Shown here in pieces: positions 1 through 6,698 of a stretch of DNA of 46,100 nt; positions within the stretch are counted from its first letter, which is position 1; each line of letters starts with the position of its first letter. The notes beneath the pieces are model-generated. The model searched no databases. It was not told the origin of the DNA and saw only the letters and a list, made by a program, of their open reading frames with translations. The translations under genes were made by a program, and so were the position numbers. The stretch spans positions 1 to 46,100 of the forward strand of contig JAGWHJ010000010.1 of assembly GCA_028866835.1 (NCBI GenBank), read 5' to 3'. The stretch comes from Microcaldota archaeon. Lineage in GTDB: Archaea; Micrarchaeota; Micrarchaeia; Micrarchaeales; CABMGC01.

Positions 1-1
1 A

Positions 2-661
2 AACGACACCGTAAACTTGCTTGAAAGGTACTTTAACAAAAAGCCAATTGTGCAAAAAGAATACAAGAATGGCATTTCAATTATACTCTGTTCCACTATT
101 GCAGTTAAATTCTTTGAACAGAACTTTGGAAGGGGTGCGGCTAACAAATACATAGCAAAATGGGCGATGGAAGAGGCCATTTCAAAGCAAAGGGAGTTAG
201 TTAAGGCCTTCTGGAGGGGAGATGGAAGCTTTATGTATAAGCAATACTCTTGGGGTACCAAGAGAATGTTTAGGATGAATACCATATCAAAATCACTGGC
301 AAAACAGTTGAGAAACCTTCTATTAAGATCCAACATATTCGCCTCTATTAACATTGCTAAAAGGTCAGGAAACAGACATAATATGTATGTAGTTTATGTT
401 GGTGGACAGTACTTACGCGATTTCGCTAATCTAATAGAATTTAGGACGATAATTAGAAGTGGCGCCAATCATTATCAGGAATTACAGTTATTAGACATGA
501 TAGGCCAAACAAAAGTTACTGCATATTCTAGAATAGTGGGCAATTATGCGTTTGTGCCGATAAAAGAGATTATGACAGAACCAGTGGAGAAGGTTGATGT
601 TTATAATTTCAGTGTAAAAGAAGACGAAAGCTATGTTGCAGAGGGAGTAACGGTGCATAAT
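2..661 (+). other. Intein in SufB, C-terminal portion with LAGLIDADG-type endonuclease
   Basis: About 220 residues unrelated to SufB precede its conserved core. LVKAFWRGDGSF (codons near 197-232) is a LAGLIDADG-family endonuclease block. The segment ends with a typical intein C-terminal block (VYNFSVKEDESYVAEGVTVHN) directly before Cys at 662-664, the +1 nucleophile. Asn at 659-661 is the residue expected to cyclise. Base composition is clearly more AT-rich than the following SufB sequence. The insertion is immediately before the Cys of the conserved CTAP motif, a position that I recall being used by mycobacterial SufB inteins. The N-terminal splicing half is outside the window, so completeness cannot be judged. 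Confidence 0.93.
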
Positions 662-1369
662 TGCACAGCCCCAGTATATGCGAGTAATGCGCTCCATGCT
701 GCAGTGGTAGAGCTCGTCGCGCTCGAAGGAGCCCACATACGCTACGTCACAATACAGAACTGGTCAAAGAACGTTTACAACCTCGTCACGCAGCGCGCGC
801 ATGTAGCAAAGAATGGAAGGGTGGAATGGATCGACGCAAATATAGGTAGTTCCATAAATATGAAATATCCGAGTATCTTCCTGCAGGGGGAAGGAGCACA
901 AGGAGAAGTTCTTTCGATTGCAATAGCAGGGGACGGGCAGACGCAGGATTCCGGCGGAAAGATCTACCATCTTGCTCCGAAAACTACTTCAAAGATAATA
1001 TCAAAGAGCGTTTCGAAGGGCAGCGGTGTAACGACATTCAGAGGGCTTATGCACATAGCGAAGAATGCTGCTGATGTCAAGGCCCACGTTTCGTGCGATG
1101 CGCTTCTGCTCGATGAGAACGCAAAGACCAACACGTTCCCTTACAATCAGATAAACAGGAACGACGCAATCATAAGCCATGAGGCAAAGGTCGGAAAGAT
1201 AAGCGACGATGAGATATTCTACCTTATGTCAAGGGGCATCTCGGAGGATGATGCCATAGCGATGATCGTGCTGGGATTCATTGATGACCTTACAAAGGTG
1301 CTGCCTGTTGAGTACTCGCTGGAACTCAAGAGGCTCATAAAGCTCGACACAAGCAAGGGAGTAGGCTGA
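2..1369 (+). CDS. sufB: SufB, Fe-S cluster scaffold, with C-terminal part of an intein (5' end outside window)
   Basis: SufB forms the SufBCD scaffold on which Fe-S clusters are assembled in the cytoplasm. The frame is open to the left edge, so the N-extein and the start of the intein are missing. Codons up to 661 encode intein sequence ending in His-Asn. From the Cys codon at 662 the protein is the SufB core, starting with CTAPVYASNALHAAVVE, the conserved block following the glycine of the family EGC motif. The Cys of HVSCDALLLDENA probably matches the catalytic Cys405 of E. coli SufB (recalled, not aligned), and HEAKVGKISDDEIFYL is the conserved C-terminal block shared with SufD. The gene ends with TGA at 1367-1369, 13 nt before sufD. 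Family assignment is secure; the gene is incomplete here. Confidence 0.95.
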   Translation, partial: NDTVNLLERYFNKKPIVQKEYKNGISIILCSTIAVKFFEQNFGRGAANKYIAKWAMEEAISKQRELVKAFWRGDGSFMYKQYSWGTKRMFRMNTISKSLAKQLRNLLLRSNIFASINIAKRSGNRHNMYVVYVGGQYLRDFANLIEFRTIIRSGANHYQELQLLDMIGQTKVTAYSRIVGNYAFVPIKEIMTEPVEKVDVYNFSVKEDESYVAEGVTVHNCTAPVYASNALHAAVVELVALEGAHIRYVTIQNWSKNVYNLVTQRAHVAKNGRVEWIDANIGSSINMKYPSIFLQGEGAQGEVLSIAIAGDGQTQDSGGKIYHLAPKTTSKIISKSVSKGSGVTTFRGLMHIAKNAADVKAHVSCDALLLDENAKTNTFPYNQINRNDAIISHEAKVGKISDDEIFYLMSRGISEDDAIAMIVLGFIDDLTKVLPVEYSLELKRLIKLDTSKGVG

Positions 1370-1382
1370 GCAAAGTGGTTTT

Positions 1383-2612
1383 TTGCCCGGAAACAAGGAG
1401 TTTATAGAAGAGGCTATGCGCTATTACAGGGAGCTTCCGCTAGAGAGCGGGCTATACAAGAAGTACTCCATAGAGATGCCGCTTGACACCCCTGACCCGA
1501 AGGGCGCTGATGCTGACATAAACGCGATAGCCGAAGAAATAAGCAGCAGGATGAGGATCAGGTTCGATGCCGTCGTATCATCAAGATCTGCGGTCAGCAC
1601 GAACCAGGACATCGTGGTAAAGAAGGTAGAGGAACTGGATTCGGCTGCGATAAATGGCAAGCTTTTCAAGAGCAGCGAGGACAAGCTCGCCGCTTTCATA
1701 AACTCCAAGGCCAGGCATTTCGTCATAGTGAATGCAAAGTCCGGGGTTGACAAGAAGCTGAACATACTCTTCATCAATGATGGCAACCTGCCCGTGCAGA
1801 TACTCGTAGACGCTGCCGACAACTCGAGGCTCGAGATCCTCGAATTCTACACATCGGCTTCGAAGGAGAGGAGCGTAGTCGCACCGCTGCATGAGATAAA
1901 AACCGGGAAGGGCGCGCATGTCGAAGTCGATATGGTTCACAACGAGAATGACAAGACCTATCTAGTGGGCCTTTGCAAGGCAATAGCGGGAGACCGCTCA
2001 CGCGTTAAGCTGAACTTCGTTTACAGCGGTGCGGTCGCTACGAAGAGCAGGAACATCCTCGACTCGAACGGGGAGAAGAACGGCGTTGAAGTTAATGAAA
2101 TTGTGTTCGGTATCAACGACCAGAAGTTCGATGTCAGCACATTCATAGCTAACAAGAAGCCTTTCAGCAGCGCTATGATCAATTCCGGCGCGGTGCTTGA
2201 CGGCGAAGCCTATTGCGTTATGAAGGGCTTCGCGAAGGTCGAGAACGGCTCGAAGGGCGCCTTCTCGAAGATAACCGAACGTGGCATACTGCTTAGCATG
2301 GATTCGCACATCGATGCGCTTCCGGACATGTCTATCGACTACAGCAACGAGGTAAAGGCGACGCACTCGGCAGCGACATCGCCGATAGACCAGGAGGCAT
2401 TGTTCTACCTGACATCAAGGGGCATACCCGACGAGGCAGCGAGGAAGCTGTTCGTGACCTCATTCCTTGCAAGATACCTGCTTAACATGGACAGCGGCAT
2501 AGCCAAAGAGCTTGCCATGTCAATCATGCTTGACAAACTGGAGAGGAAGGTGTACGGAGGCAAGACCGAAATGACTACGAAAGGCATATGGATGGTGGCA
2601 AACGAGAAGTGA
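1383..2612 (+). CDS. sufD: SufD, Fe-S cluster assembly protein
   Basis: SufD is the paralogue of SufB that completes the SufBC2D complex. The 409-aa product has the family beta-helix core and the C-terminal block THSAATSPIDQEALFYLTSRGI, whose His matches the position of the functionally important His360 of E. coli SufD (from memory). The N-terminal part (EEAMRYYRELPLESGLYKKY) is helical, as in other SufD proteins. The first in-frame start after the sufB stop is TTG at 1383, giving a normal N-terminus; no ATG lies nearby. The gene follows sufB by 13 nt and ends 5 nt before the sufC ATG, so the three are almost certainly one transcript. No intein is present. Confidence 0.93.
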   Translation: MPGNKEFIEEAMRYYRELPLESGLYKKYSIEMPLDTPDPKGADADINAIAEEISSRMRIRFDAVVSSRSAVSTNQDIVVKKVEELDSAAINGKLFKSSEDKLAAFINSKARHFVIVNAKSGVDKKLNILFINDGNLPVQILVDAADNSRLEILEFYTSASKERSVVAPLHEIKTGKGAHVEVDMVHNENDKTYLVGLCKAIAGDRSRVKLNFVYSGAVATKSRNILDSNGEKNGVEVNEIVFGINDQKFDVSTFIANKKPFSSAMINSGAVLDGEAYCVMKGFAKVENGSKGAFSKITERGILLSMDSHIDALPDMSIDYSNEVKATHSAATSPIDQEALFYLTSRGIPDEAARKLFVTSFLARYLLNMDSGIAKELAMSIMLDKLERKVYGGKTEMTTKGIWMVANEK

Positions 2613-2617
2613 TTCCA

Positions 2618-3355
2618 ATGGAACTAGAGATAAAAGACCTGCATGTTGAAACGGAAGGAAAGGAAGTCCTTAAGGGAGTAAGCCTGAAGATAAAGTCGGG
2701 GGAACTGCACGTGCTCATGGGCCCGAATGGATCAGGTAAGACAACGCTTGCAAAGACGATAATGGGCCACCCGCAGACCAAGGTCACTGTGGGGGACATG
2801 CTTGTCGATGGCAAGAGCATAAAGGAGCTTCCTCCGAACGAGCGTGCCAAGCTCGGCATCTTCCTGCAGTTCCAGAACCCTGTTGAGATAGAGGGCCTCG
2901 GCGTGGTGAACTTCCTAAACACCGCGAAGGGCTCGCTTTCTAAGGAAAGGATAGGCTACAAGGACTTCATGAAGGAGATAAAGCAGGGGAGCGAGAGGCT
3001 CAAGATACACGAGGAACTGGTTGGGAGATCGCTCAATTACGGCTTCTCCGGAGGAGAGAAGAAGAAGATGGAGATACTGCAGATGGCGATACTGAAGCCG
3101 AAGTTCGTGATACTCGACGAGCCTGATTCAGGGCTCGATATTGACGCTGTCAAGGTAGTTGCTGAGAACGTGGACGACTTCAGGAAGAAGAATGACGCAG
3201 GCGTCCTCCTCATAACGCACTACAGCCGCATACTCCAGTATATGGAGCCCCAGTTCATACATGTTATCTCTGAGGGCAAGATCATCAGAGAAGGAGGAAA
3301 GCAGCTCATAGAGGAGATAGAGCGCGAGGGATACAGGCTCGGCCAAAAAGGGTGA
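2618..3355 (+). CDS. sufC: SufC, ABC-type ATPase of the SUF system
   Basis: SufC is the soluble ABC ATPase that drives conformational change of SufB-SufD. The 245-aa product has Walker A GPNGSGKT at residues 35-42, the variant signature FSGGEKKK, Walker B FVILDEPDSGLDID and the switch His in LLITHYSR. FLQFQNPVEIEGL is the family Q-loop region. An upstream in-frame ATG at 2588 lies inside sufD and would add ten residues; the ATG at 2618 gives MELEIKDL, the usual SufC N-terminus, and is preferred. The stop codon overlaps the GGTGA site that appears to serve sufS. Confidence 0.95.
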   Translation: MELEIKDLHVETEGKEVLKGVSLKIKSGELHVLMGPNGSGKTTLAKTIMGHPQTKVTVGDMLVDGKSIKELPPNERAKLGIFLQFQNPVEIEGLGVVNFLNTAKGSLSKERIGYKDFMKEIKQGSERLKIHEELVGRSLNYGFSGGEKKKMEILQMAILKPKFVILDEPDSGLDIDAVKVVAENVDDFRKKNDAGVLLITHYSRILQYMEPQFIHVISEGKIIREGGKQLIEEIEREGYRLGQKG

Positions 3356-3362
3356 AACAATC
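3351..3362 (+). promoter_or_regulatory. Shine-Dalgarno GGTGA and ATC start of sufS
   Basis: GGTGA at 3351-3355 overlaps the sufC TGA stop and matches the archaeal anti-SD core. Four bases later comes ATC (3360-3362), followed directly by the codons for FDTDRIR, the conserved SufS start. The spacing and the lack of any standard start in this frame are what point to ATC. Confidence 0.6.
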
Positions 3363-4607
3363 TTCGATACCGACAGGATAAGGAACGACTTCCCGATACT
3401 CGGCATAAAGGTAAATGGAAAGCCGTTTGTCTATCTTGACAGCGCTGCAACCTCGCAGAAGCCCCTCAGCGTCATAAAGGCGGTTGACAGCTATTACAGG
3501 ACATACAACTCGAACATCCACCGAGGCCTTTACAGCACGTCAGTGAAGGCCACGGATGAGTATGTGCGTTCGAAGGAGCTTGCGGCAAAGCTCGTGAATG
3601 CTGGCTCCTACAGGAACGTCATATACTGCAGGAACACCACCGATGCGATAAACATCGTCGCTCTCTCCTGGGGGGAAGCGAACATAAGGAAAGGCGACCA
3701 CATACTCATAACGGACATGGAGCACCATAGCAACATCGTTCCGTGGCTCATGCTCGCTAAGAGGAAGGGCGCTGTGCTCGATCACGTTCAGCTCAAGGGC
3801 AAGGAGAGCATAGACATGGAGGACCTCAGGAAGAAGCTTGAGCTGAAGCCGAAGATCTTCGCGTTCTGCCACGTCTCGAACGTCCTCGGCTCGATAAACG
3901 ATGCCAAAGGCTTGACAAAGCTCGCCCATGAGGCCGGTGCAAAGGTGCTTGTGGATGCGGCGCAGTCAGTGCCGCACATGCCTGTCGATTTCAAGGACAT
4001 CGGCTGCGATTTCTTGGCCTTCTCGCCGCACAAGATGCTCGGGCCTGCAGGGCTGGGGGTTTTGTGCGCGGGCGAGGAGCTGCTCGACGGGATAACCCCT
4101 GCCATAGTGGGCAGCGACATGATAAGGACCGTCACGTTCGATTCCGCCGACTGGAACGAGCTTCCATGGAAATTCGAATCAGGCACGCCGAACATGGAGG
4201 GAGGCATAGGCTTCGGAGCCGCAATAGAGTACCTCAATGGAATAGGCATGGAGAAGGTAAGGCAGCACGAGATGGAACTGACATCCTATGCGCTGAAAAG
4301 ACTGCAGGAACAGGAAGACATTACGATTTACGGCTATGGCGCTAAAAACGTAGCAAAAAGAGGCGGCGTCATATCATTCAATATAAAGGGTGCTCATCCT
4401 CACGACGTTGCAAGCATCTTTAACAGCGACGGCATTGCAATAAGGGCCGGGCACCACTGCGCCATGCCCCTGGTCAACCAGGTGCTGTGCGAGACCGCAG
4501 TGTCGAGGATGAGCTTCTACATATACAACAAGCCAGAGGAAATCGACAAGGCGATAGAGGCCGTAGGGAAGGTAAGGAAGGTGCTGCGGCTGGCAACATC
4601 GCAGTGA
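3360..4607 (+). CDS. sufS: SufS, cysteine desulfurase (apparent ATC start)
   Basis: SufS is a PLP enzyme that takes sulfur from cysteine and passes it to the SUF scaffold. Counting from 3360 the product is 415 aa, normal for SufS. The PLP lysine is K225 in FSPHKMLGP and the persulfide cysteine is C367 in RAGHHCAMPL. The conserved N-terminal region (FDTDRIRNDFPIL, then VYLDSAATSQKP) is encoded from 3363 on, but this frame has no ATG, GTG or TTG between the in-frame stop at 3318-3320 and GTG 3543; starting at GTG 3543 would remove about 60 conserved residues. A GGTGA site at 3351-3355 sits 4 nt before ATC at 3360, exactly where an ATG would be expected. Either AUC is the start or ATG has become ATC by mutation or sequencing error. 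Confidence 0.9.
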   Translation: MFDTDRIRNDFPILGIKVNGKPFVYLDSAATSQKPLSVIKAVDSYYRTYNSNIHRGLYSTSVKATDEYVRSKELAAKLVNAGSYRNVIYCRNTTDAINIVALSWGEANIRKGDHILITDMEHHSNIVPWLMLAKRKGAVLDHVQLKGKESIDMEDLRKKLELKPKIFAFCHVSNVLGSINDAKGLTKLAHEAGAKVLVDAAQSVPHMPVDFKDIGCDFLAFSPHKMLGPAGLGVLCAGEELLDGITPAIVGSDMIRTVTFDSADWNELPWKFESGTPNMEGGIGFGAAIEYLNGIGMEKVRQHEMELTSYALKRLQEQEDITIYGYGAKNVAKRGGVISFNIKGAHPHDVASIFNSDGIAIRAGHHCAMPLVNQVLCETAVSRMSFYIYNKPEEIDKAIEAVGKVRKVLRLATSQ

Positions 4608-4625
4608 GCGGCTGAGGAGTACGAT

Positions 4626-5234
4626 TTACCTTCCGAGCATCATTGCGATTATATCCTCGAAGAAAAAGTGCGCCTTTCTTGATCCGTACACCCTGAGGCC
4701 GCTGGACTTCACGTGGGCCAGCAGCGCATTGGTGTCGCTGAGCGAACTGCAGACAAGCAGGAGCCTTGAACCATCTTTCATATGGCCCTCTGCATGGGCC
4801 ATGAGCCGGATGGAGAGCTCGACCCCCTTCTTCCCGCCGATGAGGTCCACAGGGTTGCTCTTTCCTTCCTCAGCAGGGAGATAAGGCGCGTTGAACATGA
4901 TGAGGTCGAAATCACCCTTTACCCCGGCGAAGAGGTCGCTTACAACGAAACGGCAGGAAGCTTTGAGCAGTTTCCTGTTGGCCTCCGCATTGGCCTTTGC
5001 TAGCTCTATCGCGCCTGGATTGATGTCGGCAAATGTTACAGACGATACTTTTGGGCTCGTGGCAGCGGAAAGCCCGAGTATGCCGCTGCCTGTGCCGATA
5101 TCGGCAACTTCCATTTTGCTTGATTTTGAGCGCCCTATATGATCCATTGCCATCTCTGCGGCAAGGAAGGAATCCTCTGCAGGCTCGTACACCCCGTCCT
5201 TGGTGGTTATGGAGAGGTCCTTGAAGCCGGGCAC
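4626..5234 (-). CDS. HemK2/Mtq2-like class I SAM methyltransferase
   Basis: A Rossmann-fold methyltransferase that resembles the archaeal/eukaryal HemK2 (Mtq2) family, which methylates the Gln of the GGQ motif in release factor aRF1. VYEPAEDSFL near the N-terminus is the family signature, VADIGTGSGILGL is SAM motif I, FADINPGAIELA is motif II and FNAPYLP stands where NPPY is usual. No ATG start exists: TTG 5276, GTG 5255 and GTG 5234 are possible. GTG 5234 puts the family N-terminus closest to the start and avoids overlap with the upstream BofA-like gene, whose stop is 5245-5247. It probably shares that gene's transcript. It converges with sufS, 18 nt apart. The aRF1 substrate is inferred from family only. 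Confidence 0.75.
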   Translation of the reverse strand: MPGFKDLSITTKDGVYEPAEDSFLAAEMAMDHIGRSKSSKMEVADIGTGSGILGLSAATSPKVSSVTFADINPGAIELAKANAEANRKLLKASCRFVVSDLFAGVKGDFDLIMFNAPYLPAEEGKSNPVDLIGGKKGVELSIRLMAHAEGHMKDGSRLLLVCSSLSDTNALLAHVKSSGLRVYGSRKAHFFFEDIIAMMLGR

Positions 5235-5244
5235 ATCAGTCCCT

Positions 5245-5541
5245 TCACATGCCACCGAGTATGTGGACCAACACAAGCGTGCCTACGGCGGGCAGGCCGA
5301 AAAGAGCGGTTGCAACCAGTGTCGCCGTGTTTATTGCTATGCCTACATTGAAGAAGTAGTTAAGCGCGAATATCGCGAGAAGGCCCATCAGGCTGTTCGC
5401 GATTATGCCGAATATGAACTTCATGAAAACGCTTCCTATCTTGAACAGGATCGCAAGGATAAGGAAGATAGCCGCGATTACGATCAGGATCGATACTATG
5501 GAACCTATAGGCACCGCAGTCAGTAACACGTATGGTATCAT
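5245..5541 (-). CDS. BofA-family-like small membrane protein
   Basis: A 98-aa, almost wholly hydrophobic protein with about three membrane segments. The C-terminal half, with NVGIAINTATLVATALFGLPAVG and a hydrophobic end, resembles the pattern of BofA (sigma-K processing inhibitor family) domains, which also occur in archaea without a known role; that assignment is by eye. ATG at 5541 is preceded by a TATA-like GGTTTAAATAG at 5564-5574, about 28 nt upstream, so the mRNA is probably leaderless. It is the first gene of a probable two-gene unit with the methyltransferase, and divergent from the RNase P RNA. Confidence 0.65.
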   Translation of the reverse strand: MIPYVLLTAVPIGSIVSILIVIAAIFLILAILFKIGSVFMKFIFGIIANSLMGLLAIFALNYFFNVGIAINTATLVATALFGLPAVGTLVLVHILGGM

Positions 5542-5563
5542 AAGATGTGATATGAAGACGCAG

Positions 5564-5574
5564 CTATTTAAACC
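5564..5574 (-). promoter_or_regulatory. TATA box for the BofA-like gene
   Basis: Minus-strand GGTTTAAATAG, centred about 28 nt upstream of the ATG at 5541. The spacing predicts transcription starting at or next to the start codon. Confidence 0.55.
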
Positions 5575-5596
5575 GATTTGCTTTCCAGGTTAGCCT

Positions 5597-5605
5597 TTTA
5601 TATAA
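5597..5605 (+). promoter_or_regulatory. TATA box for RNase P RNA
   Basis: TTTATATAA lies about 25 nt before the first base of the P1 helix at 5626, the distance expected for an archaeal TATA box. This independently supports the 5' end chosen for the RNA. Confidence 0.75.
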
Positions 5606-5625
5606 GCTCAGCCAAATGCATTACC

Positions 5626-5866
5626 GTGTGGTGTGCGGGTGGCTCACGGTCTATATGACTGAGGAAGCTCTCCCCACGCAGAGTGTGTACGGCCTAAGGC
5701 CGGATTCGGAGCAGAAACGATACCGCTGTGGCATAAAAAGCTGTGACATTACGAGCTTGCCAGTGCGGATGAAACGTGCCGATGCGCACACTGTGAGCGT
5801 GCAAGGCTTAAAAGCCGCTTAGTCGAATGCCACTTAAAACAGAAGGGAGGCTACGGCACACCACAC
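5626..5866 (+). ncRNA. rnpB: RNase P RNA (compact archaeal form)
   Basis: This is the catalytic RNA that matures tRNA 5' ends. The ends form a perfect 11-bp P1 helix: GTGTGGTGTGC (5626-5636) with GCACACCACAC (5856-5866). Conserved regions follow in the right order: GAGGAAGCTC (CR-I, near 5660), AGCAGAAACGATACCGC (CR-II/III, near 5710), GAAACGTGCCG (near 5770), GAATGCC (near 5825) and ACAGAAGGGAGGCTACGG (CR-V, 5840-5856), the counterpart of bacterial ACAGAACCCGGCTTA. At about 241 nt it is shorter than typical archaeal RNase P RNAs. It fills the only gene-free stretch over 300 nt in the window. Small ORFs within it are chance. Confidence 0.93.
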
Positions 5867-5879
5867 AATCGGCTTACCT

Positions 5880-6683
5880 TCAGATACCGAGAATCCTTCT
5901 TATCCAGCCTATCAGGCCGCCTCCGCCGCCCCTGCCAGGGCCTCCGCCAAGCTGCTGCCCTATCGTCCTGCCGCCCTTCGAGGCATATATCCTTGCGACC
6001 TCCTTTATCGCGAGTGAGAATGGCGACTTCCTCTGGAGCATGTATGTGGGTATGTGATCCGCTATTCCCAGGGGCACATCCTCAGATTCGGGCACCGTTG
6101 CGAGTATCCTGTTCCCGTAGAGCTCCTCTATCTCCCTTATGCTCACCTCGTAGCGCTTGTTCTTGTACCTGTTGACGACCATGTTGTGGTGTATCCCGTA
6201 CTTGTCGCATAGCTTCGAGAGCCTTATGCTGCTGGTGAAGGAGGATATGTCAGGGGTCGAGACTATCAGCGCCTCGTCGAGGTACTGCGCGGGCTCCATG
6301 GCGGAAAGGCCTGGCGCCGTGTCTATTATTATGAACTCGTAGCTCTCCGAAGACGCCCCGTCGATTATGTTGTTTATGGCCGGTACGGATCTCCTGTAAT
6401 TAGCCGGATGCAGGGTTCCGGGAAGCACGTAGAGCCCCGAAGGGCTGTGAAGCGCAACGGCGTCCTTGAGCTTGACATCGCCGTAAATGACGTCCTGATA
6501 GCCCTTGTTGACCTGTTCGAGGCCGAGCGCAAAGCCCACGCTGGGATTTGTGGTATCGGCATCGACAAGCAGGGTCTTGTACGAATATATTGACAGCGCA
6601 ACGGAGAGGTTCACGGCTATTGTAGTCTTGCCGACACCTCCTTTCTGGGATGAAATCCTAATAACATATGGTTTATCAGCCAT
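5880..6683 (-). CDS. MinD/ParA-family ATPase with C-terminal amphipathic helix
   Basis: A 267-aa deviant-Walker ATPase. KGGVGKTT is at residues 14-21, LLVDADTTNPSV is the switch region and FIIIDTAPG is Walker B. The body ends near residue 240 and is followed by a glycine-rich linker (GGGPGRGGGGG) and a terminal LIGWIRRILGI, which looks like the membrane-targeting amphipathic helix of MinD. Such proteins cycle between membrane and cytosol and position other complexes; the cargo here is unknown. ATG 6683 lies 15 nt after the stop of the surface-protein gene upstream, so the two are likely co-transcribed. Confidence 0.9.
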   Translation of the reverse strand: MADKPYVIRISSQKGGVGKTTIAVNLSVALSIYSYKTLLVDADTTNPSVGFALGLEQVNKGYQDVIYGDVKLKDAVALHSPSGLYVLPGTLHPANYRRSVPAINNIIDGASSESYEFIIIDTAPGLSAMEPAQYLDEALIVSTPDISSFTSSIRLSKLCDKYGIHHNMVVNRYKNKRYEVSIREIEELYGNRILATVPESEDVPLGIADHIPTYMLQRKSPFSLAIKEVARIYASKGGRTIGQQLGGGPGRGGGGGLIGWIRRILGI

Positions 6684-6698
6684 TGTAATCTCGCATAT

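Noticed and set aside
2-661. Reading the first 660 nt as a separate gene or as a fusion at the 5' end of sufB
   Set aside because: The endonuclease motif and the terminal HN before Cys at the exact SufB CTAP motif identify it as an intein.
5616-6057. Two small plus-strand ORFs
   Set aside because: The first lies in the RNase P RNA and the second is antisense to the MinD-like gene; neither has a recognisable product.
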